From Fratercula arctica (lineage: Eukaryota; Chordata; Aves; Charadriiformes; Alcidae), in the NCBI GenBank assembly GCA_947846985.1, contig CANTUZ010000001.1, forward strand, positions 187,473,455 through 187,537,454: 64,000 bases of DNA, read 5' to 3'. Of the stretch, positions 25,601 to 37,200 are shown piece by piece. A model generated the notes under the pieces. It did not search any database. It was not told the DNA's origin and worked only from the letters and a program-made list of their open reading frames with translations. Each line of letters starts with the position of its first letter. The stretch's first letter is position 1. Made by a program: the position numbers and the translations under genes.

Positions 25601-28600
25601 GTCTAAGGTAAGTGTTTGAGCACCCACACAGCGCAGGCAGGCTTTACATTAATTGCCCAGGGAAGTCTAGTTCCTTAAACTGGGCTTATGAAGAAAGACA
25701 GGTGCCTGAATTGTGAGTCCGGCCATTAATCCCTCCGACTTTACCTGTATCCTGTGCAAAAGCATGAGCCTGAGCACATACTCAAGTCCAGACTCAAACA
25801 CGGCTTTAAAGCAACCTTTGGAGAATGATAGAGGAGAAGGTGGGAAACTATGAGCAAAATGCATCCGCAATGTGAATATTAACATGTCCTTTTGCTTTCA
25901 CTGATCACACCTCGGGTAAGAGCCTCCGCCGTGCTCCTGCCTTGCTCCGAGGGTCAGCGGAGAGGCAGCGCCTCCACCATTAATACAAACATCTCGTCCA
26001 CCTTTCACAGAGAGCTACAAGCAACCATGAAGTCAACTCTCTTGTGATCATTTTCTAGAATTTATGTCATTTGGCACTTGCCCCGAAGTAAATGCTAATA
26101 CAGCTTTCTGCGCTTATATGCTTTCTTCATTTCTAATGGCACGTTATAATAGTTTTTCTAACAAAACAACACTTCTGTCAGGAAGTCATACAGTTACATC
26201 AGGTTCTATATAGGATAAGATAATTGCACTGATGTCAAATCTGAGAGAAAGAAGTCAAGAATAAGGAGCTTTATTTATTGACACTAACTTTTCATCCTCA
26301 CCTCCTTGCAGGTTTCTACTTGAGATTAAAAGCCAAGATTGGGTGGAAGTTCAGAATGTCCTGGCTCTTCTTAACCTGGCTCTTCTTAACATTCTGGATT
26401 AGTAAATATTTTGGGGTGGGACCTGCACTTTCCTTTCTGTAAAATAAAAAATAAACAAAACCTACTCTTAAAACTAAATATCAAATATCTGCATTCTCTC
26501 CTCTGAATTTGATGAAATAATGGAAAATATAAAATTTTCCTTGATGGCCAAGATAGGTATTTTTTTTAATTCTACCTCAATAAAGCTGCTAAAAAGGTAG
26601 TGAGTAGGACAAAGTGAATGGGGCAAGCAGGATGAAAATCTGGAAGCCGGTCTGGCTTCCATTAGTAGTTTCAACTGACTATAAATCTTCTCAGATATTT
26701 TTCAATATCGTTAGATCATATTTTCTCTTGGAAAACTGTTCTTCCAGAAAATTTCATTCTGTTCCCAATCAGAACAAAATAGATCATGAGTAACTTTTCA
26801 ATTGTTCTTTACACAAGACCTGGAAATCTAATTGATAATAAATTTACAATTCCATTAAAAATTAAAAAGTTTCTTTTTTGGCTGTTTAGCAAAAAATCCT
26901 GATGGGGATCCTTGTTATTTTTTAATGACTCAGGACTTGCAGAAAATTATATTTCATAACAAGAAGATGATTTAGTGCAGAGAACATTGACTCATGGTGT
27001 TTTATCCTCTTCTGCAGGGTAATAAAACATGTCTTACTGTCTTGGACATGGAGACTTTTCCAAGATAATGTGCTAAAAGCAGAGGATTTTGCCTGTATAC
27101 CACTGAAGTCACTAACTTCACTAAGAGAAGGACTGGAAACAAAATGAGAGTGTTTAAATGTAGTTTTGTGAAGACCGTATATTTAAAAGCTATTTAATTT
27201 CCATCAAGTCTTTCCTTCCTTATATCCTTGCCACGCACAGTGCTGTTTAGGCCAACCACCATTAGAAACCTAGTGAATAGGTGTGAACTATATGTGCTGT
27301 ACGCTGGATTTTTAATATCTAAAACAGAATGCACTGTTCCCAAAGAGCGATAAAAATGCCTGCATCCTAAGGGCATTTTTTATATTTGCGTTTGGAAAAT
27401 ATTCCTCTCTCCACAGCTGTTACCCAGCCAAAAAACAATGTGTGAGCACAGCCAACAACTTGGAGTAGAAAGGAGCTATTTATTTCCTTGCTATGGTCCA
27501 AGGTGTTTTCAGGATTGCTGAATATAGTTTCCTGTTTTTAAGACAGTTCTTAAAAGTGGACCTTTGGGGAAGCAAGTTATTCTGAAAGTTGCACTAACTT
27601 CAGAGTAATGTCATTGATTTCCCTAAATTGGTCTTGGTTTGTATCACTGTGGCTCAGTTTCTTTTGTATTTTATGAAACAACACAAAGTATGTTCAAGTA
27701 TGGACATACCCACACTGCTGACACCCAATAACCAGAACAGCTTCAGTTTTATGAAGCCTTTTTTTACGATCTTTATGAAGATCAGTGCAACTGCAGGTGA
27801 CATTTGAGACAGAACTGGGTGTCCAAACATCTGTCTTCATCTCCTGCATTGCTCCGCTTCATGATAAGAAAGCGGCATTTGTTGCCAGGTGTGTGTGCCA
27901 CTTTTGCCTCATTGCAGCACAACTTTCAGTAGGCTATTGGCAAGCTCCTGAGAGCCAAGCAATTTGTGATAGACTCTTTATTGATAGCCCATTGATTTAT
28001 TGATAGTCTGTTAGGTGTTTCTACAGAGCAGCTTTCTCAAAATATATCTCAGCAAATTTCAGGAGTTCTGGGACCTTGCAGAGCACAAGTCCCTTTGAGC
28101 TGAATCAGAGATAAAATTGAATGTGTTGCCATATTGCAGTGGTTTAAGCACATTTTTTTCTGCAGGTAAGTACGCCGTTTGAAATAATCTGAATTTATTA
28201 AGTGATATTTATGCTCACAATTGATATTCTGTTCTCTTCAAATGTAACACAGAGTTATTACATCCCTTTCCATCCAGTTTGCATGATCATTTTATCATCC
28301 TGTAACATGGAAGTGCCCTGGTCTGAGATTTCTGCTGGCGGAGAAAAATAAAATTTGGGTTCCATGTTAAAGCAGCCCACACACTTACAGAACTACAATC
28401 AGACAACGGATGTTTTTTTTCAGGTTCTGTGCAATTCAGGGCTCAGTACAGCTCTAGCTGGGCACTGCTAAGCCACTTCTTGATATTTTTCCACACAGCT
28501 GCTTTACTGGTGATATCACATACCTGGTGTCAGGCTTGGTTGGTTACAAAGGCAGGATGTAACCCTTGCGGACTCGGCACTATAGCAAGACTACAGCCCA

Positions 28601-28992
28601 TCTTTCTCTGTGCAACTTGTACCTGAATTAGGTTTTGAATCCTTATGGCATCAATACTGCCCAAAATTCACACAACTTCAGCCATTGCATGCCTAGTCAT
28701 TAATAATGCCAGTTGTAGTGAACACAATAGTTGAGTAGATTAAATGAAACAAATTATGTTTAATAATGATCAGTTTTAAATCTCACTAAAGCCAGGTGAA
28801 TCCCTGTCCTGTGAGCTTCACTGGTGAGTTAGTTTGATTCCTATGTTTGGGACATTCCTTCATGCCTTTATCTAGAAAACCATTCACAGAAATTTGTTTA
28901 TTCACTAGGTCAACACTTGTCTTGGAATGTAAATATTTTAAGACCAAATAGAGACTGCTAATAGGATGCAGTATTTTTAAAAATACGATCCA

Positions 28993-29031
28993 GTGAAAGA
29001 TGTTCGTGAAAGATGTTCTTGAAAGATATTG
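28993..29031. repeat. three tandem 13-bp units
   Basis: GTGAAAGATGTTC at 28993 and 29006, then a diverged copy TTGAAAGATATTG at 29019. Confidence 0.85.
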
Positions 29032-30674
29032 GCTTGCCTCTTTTACTCTTCAGGGTGTGTGAATTCATGCATAATTCAAGTTTTACCTTTCCTGGAGGAT
29101 TTTCTAGCATTTATGTAATCAGTAAAATTACCAGATTGCAAAGTAATACAGAGAAAAAGCTCATTCAATGACAGTGTTTTTAACTATTTTTAATACTGCT
29201 CTGCTTCCTTCTGTTAATAGTTAATATCCTGTGGACATCTGAGGACAGTGCTGTCCCTGTTAGATTTGCTTGTCCCGTTTTCTCAGCTACCTTGTGCAAG
29301 CTTAGCAGCCACAACCCCGAGGACCTGAGGCTGTCCTTCTGACAGAACCAGAGTCAGAGTGCAGAACGGGACTCTGAAAAGGATGACCAAGAGACAAAGT
29401 TCAGCATTTCTCACGTTCACTACTTTTCTTAGGAAAAATACATAAAACTTACACACATAAACATGGAAATATATATTGGTGGGGAAAGAGTTTACCGTAG
29501 TAATTTCTGTATTTAAGAAGAGTGAACAGCACTGAAAAGCTGGGTCTGTAGAACAAGAAAAACTTGACAAATTCACCATTAAAATGCATTAATGAGGAAA
29601 TTACTGATTGAACGGCTACTCTGCTTTAGATGTTATCAGGCTCAAAACAATTTTAAAGTTATCTATATAAATTTTAATTATGTTCTTTTTCCTTTCAAAC
29701 ATGGATTTTCTAATCACACAAACTGATGGAGAAATCTGTCTGATCAATGATGCCACACAACATTTTACAATACCCCTGGTGGAAAATATATTTCTACATA
29801 TGTACTAATAATCATCATTAATATCCAACATAGAGTTCATTGTTTTAATAATGCTGTTTTATTAGTAGTAGTAGTGCTTAATATTCTGTAATTATATTCT
29901 CAAAATATTATCCTAATTATATCTCATCCCACTTGCAGTAAAAATGGGTCTCTATTGCTGAATTGACTCTTACAATGTAGAAAACAACTATGCTACTGAG
30001 GAAAAAGTAAAAAAATCAGAACAAGTGGTGTCATGAATAATACTAATACCATGACAAATTTGTATATGGGAATGATTTTTTAATTTTTCTTATTATTTTA
30101 CCAATCTGCAGTTAAAAAAAAAAAAAAGTCTACACATCACATATTCTGAGGAAATGATAGAACTTCCTGTTCTCTCACATCTGGAACATTAGCAAGCTCA
30201 ACCTCCAAAAAAATAGAGGCTAAATAATTTACCACGCTGTTTATTTCAAAGACCTCCTTCCAGAATTAAAGGAAATCTATTTGCATGTTTCTAAAGGCAT
30301 TGTTCCTTCAGTCTGTGATGTTCATCAGCCAGGTTTGCTGCTTTTGTTTTTGTAATCTAAATAAATATAGTTCAATGGTTTGGAACTCCATGGTTATCCC
30401 AGTGGATTCCTCTATATCTATTGTGTAAGGCAGAACTAGGGGAAGCAAAGGATGACTAATTTTATGAACATGAGATGATGGAAGCAAGTAGAGATCTCTA
30501 CATTCTGCTACAATCTGCCACTTTTTAAGACTCTTATAAAGCCTAATGATCCAATAGCTTCTGAATCTCTCACAGTTAAGTTTGTATTTTCCATTTTCAC
30601 TGATTTTTTTCTACAGTTTTCTTTGACTCATTAATTCATTAGATTTGGCTAGAAATTTGGTAAAAAACCTCTAA

Positions 30675-30770
30675 TTAGTGGGAGATGTCCCTGCCCATGG
30701 CAGGGGGCTTGGAACTAGATGATCTTTAAGGTCCCTTCCAACCCTAACAATTCCATGACTCTATGATTCT
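30675..30770 (+). mobile_element. CR1 LINE, very short 3' end
   Basis: Contains the 3' UTR block GGGAGATGTCCCTGCCCATG and ends CTCTATGATTCT, the CR1 terminal repeat. Only about 95 bp remain, so it is a heavily 5'-truncated copy. Confidence 0.9.
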
Positions 30771-33411
30771 AATATTTTTGGTGGTAAAACACCTCTAATT
30801 TACTCGTGGTAGTGCACACAGGCACATACCAAACAATAACTATTGGGTGAAAATCGACACCTAATTTGCAATAATATGTTCACAAAATCATGGCCTAAGT
30901 GAGAAACAAGTTTTGAGGTAAAAGGGAGAAACAACCACTGAGAAACAGCAGTTGAAGGGTGAAAGCCAAGGGAAAGGAAACACATTATGCTGACAGGAAG
31001 AGTTAAAATGAAAATGGATTTCAATTTTTTTTCTGATTTACTCTATTTTTTAAAAATATTTTTAAGATTCTGCAAAGCAATTACAGCTTAACTAAAGTAA
31101 GCTGTAACAAATTTTGTGTAGTCCTTACTTGTCAATGGTTTTCACAGTAAAGCAAACATCTGAGAAGGTTTCTACCTTATGCAGAGCTTTACAGGAATGA
31201 GATTTCCCATTTTGTAGAAAACTATACAAAATGTGTTTACAACTGTAAACACAGAATTTTAAAAATTCCTGTTATTTCCTATGAATCAGGCTGTTTCTGT
31301 ATTTCGATACCAAAACAGTATTAAAATTGATTTAGACTAGATGAATGTCTCCATTTTAGCAAAATATAGAAAAAAGATAATTTGGTTGATGCAACCTGGA
31401 TTGTGGCCCAAAACCAGCACCTGTTCTTCCATTGAAATCAAGGTGACTCTGGGCAGGATCACACAGTGCACAATGCAGGACTGAGCCCGAGACTATACAG
31501 ACAAAGCCGTGGAAGACAACGCATAATTGAAACCAGCTATAAAACAGCTGGATTTTATTCTAAGCCTGTCCCTTACACTGTCTACAGTCAAGGGAGAGAA
31601 ATCAGCTCCTAAGGGAAAGAAATTGGCTCCTAAAGGCATTTTTGGCCTAATTATAAAACACACATGTAGCCAAATCACTTTCTAAAGAGCCTCTCCTGCT
31701 AACTGTAGAAGAACCAGCTTAGGCTAAATGTCTAAATTATAGAATTTCCACTTTTAAGACAGTTAAATTTGGAAGAGAGAAATACTTAATTATTATGTGT
31801 TTTATTATTGACTTGAGATGGCCACAATTTCACCCAATCTTTTTGTATACAATAGCTGTTGATGTTTAAATATGTAGCTGCTGCCACCAAAAGAACCTCA
31901 GAGTTTCATAACAGCACTGAAGACCAATTTTTTCCAGGGATCTCCAGAAGATCCCCACACTATCTCCTGAAAACCATGTCCAGAAGACAACGTTCATAGA
32001 TATTTTGAGGAACTCCTTCTCACAATGTTGCCTAATGCAATATTTGTGGTTCATGAGAATTTTTATTCCCAGTTAAAAACATGAAATGTGGTAGCATTTG
32101 GCCCCTTTAAATATCACGAATAGCCCAGTTAAAATATGGTCAAAGTCATCATCCCAGAGTAGACATTGTATAGAGGAAAGGTTTGGAAGACAAAGGGCGA
32201 AGTTTGAATTGTCCCTAAAGCTGCGTAGGCGGCCAGTGCAAAGTGCCTGAGAAGAAGGGTGAGACATTTCCATTTCCTTAAGTAAGTCAAGTCTGTGATT
32301 TAGCACTGAACTTTGGACACTGAAAAGCTATGAGACTTAAGAGCACAAAAGTGGCAGCAGGAATAGTTAAGATGGGAAGTGATTAAGGCATAAACAATGC
32401 GAGGCTGGAAAGTACTGCAACAGGCCATTGGGAAATAACGATTACAGTGTCAGCGCTGAACTGCCAAATGTGTTTGCTACTGACTGAAGTGGGACCCAGG
32501 ATTTCTTTGTCGCAAAGCACGGCATGACTAAAAATGAAATATTTGTCTCAATCAGTGAAGAAAACCTAAATAAAGTGGTGTCGCTTCCCACCTTCTTGGT
32601 GGACTCATTTGTGCTATACGTGTTCATGGATAATAATGGATAATGGATAATCATAATGTTCATGGATAATCATCAGAGCCGGATTAGTCAGCAGCACATG
32701 TTCCTCAAAGTGATTTTCCTAGTGCATGGTGAGGTGTTGCCCAAATGGTGAACAGAAAACAAGACAGTATGCCTTAGCAACATGTTTCAAGAAGAAAAAT
32801 CATACTGGCAAAATTCACTGGCAAATCAACACAACATTTTTTATAAAAAGGGAATCACTCAAGGGGACCTTTCTCAAGACCAAAGTTTGTGCAATCTAAA
32901 ACTTGGAAAGATGTTTTGACTAGACTAAGCAATCTGTTGACCTTTCAGAGACATGCTCTTGGTAAATTCATGCGTACCAAAGGTACTGGAGCTGATTTAC
33001 TATGAAGCAAGGCAATGTCTGCTCAAGGAATGCCCCAATTTCATGAAGAATGTAAATGTGCTATTTTTACAGGACCCTGAGAAAGTTACACAGCCATCTC
33101 ATATTGTACAACCCTAAAGCTCTTTCCTATCAAACTATTAAAAACATCTCCGTAGATACAAACTAGCATCATAGATGCTAAAATATTGCCAGCATTCAGT
33201 CAGTAAAAATGTTCTAGGCAAAATGTTAAGTTAAACATATGCTTATAGGGAATGCTGGGGGCATGGGGCTGAAGGGATCTCCATGTCATACCTCTCTAGC
33301 AGCTCCAAAAGTTGTTTCACGGAGACAGACAGACACACACTCGACAATAAAAGCATTGGGAGAAAGCTTTCTATTTTCTTCTACAAATGGAACTTTCATA
33401 TTCTAACTAGA
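30771..33411. other. intergenic, no gene recognised
   Basis: AT-rich and without supported exons. It contains a perfect inverted repeat with forkhead-like cores at 31232-31253 and a small ATGGATAAT tandem cluster at about 32625-32670. Confidence 0.7.
32619..32670. repeat. short GTTCATGGATAAT direct repeats
   Basis: GTTCATGGATAAT occurs at about 32621 and 32658, with two further TGGATAA-containing units between. Confidence 0.75.
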
Positions 33412-33478
33412 AGACCATTTAATATCATGTCCCACACAACATCCTTGTCTCTGAATTGGAGAGATATGGATTTGTCAG

Positions 33479-34111
33479 ATGGACCACTCAGTGGGTAAGG
33501 AATTGGCTGGATGGTTGCATTCCAAGAGATGCAGCCAACGGCTCGATGTACAAGTGGCGACCAGTGATGAGTCATGTTCCTCATGGCTCATACTGGGACA
33601 GGTGTTATTTAATATCTTTGTCGGTGACATGGACAGTGGGATTGAGTGCACCCTCAGCAAGTTTGCCAAAAACACCAATCTGTGTGGTGCACTCAACATG
33701 CTGGAGGGGAGGGATGCCATCCAGAGGGACCTGGACAGGCTTGAGAGGTGGGCCTGTGCAAACCTCATGAAGTTCAACAAGGCCAAGTGCAACATCCTGC
33801 ACGGGGGCAATCCCAAGCACAATCACAGGCTGAGCGGAGAATGGTTTGAGAGCAGCCCTGAGGAGAAGGACTTGGGGATGCTGGCGGATGAGAAGCTCAA
33901 CATGAGCCAGCAATGTGCGCTCGCTGCTCAGAAAGGCAGCTGCATCCTGGGCTGCATCAAAAGAAGTATGGCCAGCAGGTCAAGAGAGGTGATTCTGCCC
34001 CTCTGCTCCGCTCTGGTGAGACGCCACCTGGAGTTCTGTGTCCAGCTCTGGGCCCCCAACACCTGGAGTATTGTGTCCACCTGCGACGCCCTCAGCACAA
34101 GAAGGACATAG
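33479..34111 (+). pseudogene. CR1 ORF2 reverse-transcriptase remnant
   Basis: Open frame of 210 codons within the CR1. From about residue 40 it follows the CR1 ORF2 polymerase and C-terminal region. The first 40 residues are out of frame with the family, because the matching residues (NWLDG, VPHGS) are split between this frame and the frame starting at 33456. The catalytic Asp-Asp pair is replaced by Lys-Asn. It is a broken LINE gene and no cellular function is inferred. Confidence 0.85.
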
Positions 34112-34157
34112 ACCTGTTGGAGCGGGTCCAGAGGAGGCCACGAAGATGATCAGAGGG

Positions 34158-34234
34158 CTGGAGCACCTCTCCTATGAGGACGAGCTGAGAGAGTTGGGCT
34201 GGAGCACCTCTCCTATGAGGACGAGCTGAGAGAG
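34158..34234. repeat. 41-bp tandem duplication inside the CR1
   Basis: CTGGAGCACCTCTCCTATGA begins at 34158 and again at 34199. The two copies are identical over 36 bp, so the event is likely younger than the insertion. Confidence 0.92.
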
Positions 34235-37200
34235 CCTGGAGAAGAGAAGGCTCTGGGGAGACCTTACAGCCCCTTCCAGTACCTAAAGGGGACCTACACG
34301 AGAGATGGGGAGGGACTCTTTATCAGGGAGTGGAGCGATAGGATCGGGGCAATGGTTTTAAACTGAAAGAGAGGAGATTTAGATTAGATATTAGGAAGAA
34401 ATTCTTTACTGTGAGGGTGGTGAGACACTGAACAGGTTGCCCAGAGAAGTTGTGGATGCCTCATCCCTGGAAGTGTTCAAGGCCAGGCTGGATGGGGCTT
34501 TGAGCAACCTGGTCTAGTGGGAGGTGTCCCTGCCCATGGCAGGGGGGTTGGAACTAGATGATCTTTAAGGTCCCTTCCAACTCCAACCATTCTATGATTC
34601 TATGATTTTTAAGCCACGATTCACACTCCAGCATTCAGCCGTTCAGTATTTTACTTTAATGTTGTAATCTCAATAAAATATTCTCATGTTGCTGCATGCA
34701 TTCATTGAGAATTTACCACCACTTGAAAATGCTTTCCCATTATTCAGCTGTCTCTAAATAAAAACTTTGCCTCGTAAAAGCAGGTTCTTTAGAATAGATA
34801 GCACCACTTAGGGATGGCCATGTCTCTTACAGTAAATCCAGATAGTTCCATCATAGAACATTTCATGAAGCACTACACTTTTCCTTCTGACTTGTCACAT
34901 CACTTTATTACATCAAAATAGTAGATGGGGAGCCATCCCTGTGTCCACTTCAATGCAAGAACCGCAGTTCAAGTCACCGCAGTGCTGCAGACTATGCAGG
35001 AAGGAAACATTTTCGCTGTCTGCACCAGCACTGCCTCCCACACCAAGTCCTGTGGCATCCAGCTCACGAGGGTTGTGTCTCACCCTCTGGGACCCACATG
35101 CCCAGTCCACGCTCGGGAGGGCGCTGGGGCTGCCCTGTCTCCCTCCCCATCACCCCCTGGCTCCCACGGGAAGGCAGCCCGGCTGAGCCGGCTGGAAGAG
35201 GGCTGCAGCACATTCCTGAGAGATCCAAGATATAAGACACATAAACAGGCTGTGTAGCCCTTCTTCTATTCTCAGTTACCCAGACATTAAACAACCCCCG
35301 GACTTCCATTGTGCAGGGATTGTATCTTGATGGGTAGAAGAACAAAGAAATGTGTCAAAGCATACAAGAATATTTCTCCCCACATGTTCGCATTTTTCTG
35401 AATGTTAATTAAATAACCTCAGGTGGCTTCGCCTGATTGTTTACACTTGAACTTTTCATCAGCTTAATATTCCATAAACCTGACTACACATGCTATTCAT
35501 TCACGAATTTTTAAAAATGGGTGCATTTTGTTTCAAGATGCAGATGTTAGTATAATACAGTACTAACAGATCTCTCAGTGTGAATAAACAGGAATCTGTG
35601 TTTATGCATGATACAGACAACTGTGTAGGGAGTTCTCCTCATTGAAATGGTAAACTAAGCCCAACTTAATTACAGCTTGAAAGTCAAAGGGAAGTATGTT
35701 ACTATCTTATCCTGCAGGACACAGGGTAATTTTAAAAAAAAACAGTGGCATGTTAGTGATAATGTAAACAGAAATACAAAATCAAGCTAGGCAGTAGTAT
35801 TTGGCATGCTTCATAATTGTAGAGATCTGGTTTTATTTCCAGCGATGATTTTCTGGCTTGGCTACTTACAAGAAAAGAAGGTAAGTCAGTTTTTAAAAGC
35901 TGTCCTAAAGCACACTCCATATGCCTGGAAAACAAAATTAAATGTGTACAATATACTTTTTTACTGTGAGACAGTTTATACAGGTTCTAGATTAATGTTT
36001 TGCAATGAAACAGAGAGAAAGCAGTTGTGAAGACAATTACATTCTCTTTCTTCTAACAAGGAATTAGGAGCAATAAGCTTTCTCTGTTTCCTTGACTGAT
36101 GACAAAAGGCTGTAAACCAAGATATTAAGAAATTGGGCCAAAAAGAAATCTGGGAACCCGGCTGCAAAAGTCATAGTACTGAGGACTGTGCTGCAGCATT
36201 TTGGACACATATTTTGTTTACTTCATTTTTTTAAGTGATTTTTTTTTTTCTGAAGGTGATTTTTTAACTGATTCTTTTTTTTTCCCAAAAGGAGCTGAGC
36301 ACAGTTTCTCTCACTTGTTGTTTAGCAGCAGGACAAATTCACAGCCTCAACAAATCCCCCTGATAAGTTTTTAAGCTAGAAGTACCGTAAACTGTACCTG
36401 TAAATCGAAATAATCCATCATATTATTAGACTACTTTTGGCATCTAGCTTCTCCTATTCACGTATTCGCACCCAAAAGAATTCTTCTTCTCTGGTTGAGC
36501 TGAGCTGATATATCTCCAGCTAAAATATCCGCAATTTGTAAAGTAGATATCCTTGCAGTCAGCATGTATTAATAGCTTTGAGACCAGAACAGTCTGTGGT
36601 GCTGTTTACCTTTGCACAATGTCATTGTGTTTAGCAGAACCACTCTATAAATAAGCTTTAGGTTCTGTGTTCTCGGCTTTTTCAGCCTCAGGAGGCTGGA
36701 AATTAAAGCCCGCAAATCACAGGGAAGTGCCCTAACCAGCCAACATGGGGGGAGAAGTAGGATATTGTGGTTTTTACTGGCACACAATACAATTAATCTA
36801 GCTGTTCCCACCTCGCTGAAAATTTTAAAAAGACCAAGTTTTAGCAAGAGTATATAAGATGCCATTTTTTCCGCAAAAATGGCTCAGCCAAATGAAAGCA
36901 CCCAGGGTTAACACCGAACCAACATCCAAGAAGCCTACGAACACAGCAGTCTATCAAACCTCACATAAAACCAACTTTAGATGTGGATGGTGTCATGCAA
37001 CCACATGAAAAAAATTACAAACATTTTCACATGCCACAAAATGAAACTGTGTAACCCCACGGTTAAAAGTAAGGATTCCCTTTAAATGAGTGCAGAGGAA
37101 CCAGGAACCACAACAGCCACCCCCGAGGCCCCCGCTCTCTGCTCTCCTGGCAGTGGCTGAACCTTTCTGTTAAGTCCCTGGAGTCAACTCCGATTAATAA

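Larger units (their letters stand above)
16051..30674. other. intergenic, no gene recognised
   Basis: No exon supported. Simple sequence: (AAAC)n at about 18366-18390, a T-run at about 20113-20126, a purine-only A/G tract at about 22565-22613, three 13-bp units at 28993-29031, and an A-run at about 30114-30127. A minus-strand frame of 190 codons (19445-20017) lacks any recognised motif. At 24525-24550 ATCACAGTATCACAATATCACAGT could be the worn tail of an old CR1, but nothing else of the element is visible. Confidence 0.7.
33412..34608 (+). mobile_element. CR1 LINE, 5'-truncated, partial decayed ORF2
   Basis: This is the longest transposon in the window, about 1.2 kb. It starts inside the reverse-transcriptase domain and runs to the terminal repeat TCTATGATTCTATGATT. 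Translated + strand pieces read as CR1 ORF2: [58 protein letters not shown], then RVQRRP and the C-terminal FRLDIRKKFF block. The coding line switches frame several times, at least before 33600 and again near 34040-34110. The polymerase active-site FADD is FAKN (33662-33673). It also carries an internal 41-bp tandem duplication. It is not capable of movement. Confidence 0.95.
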
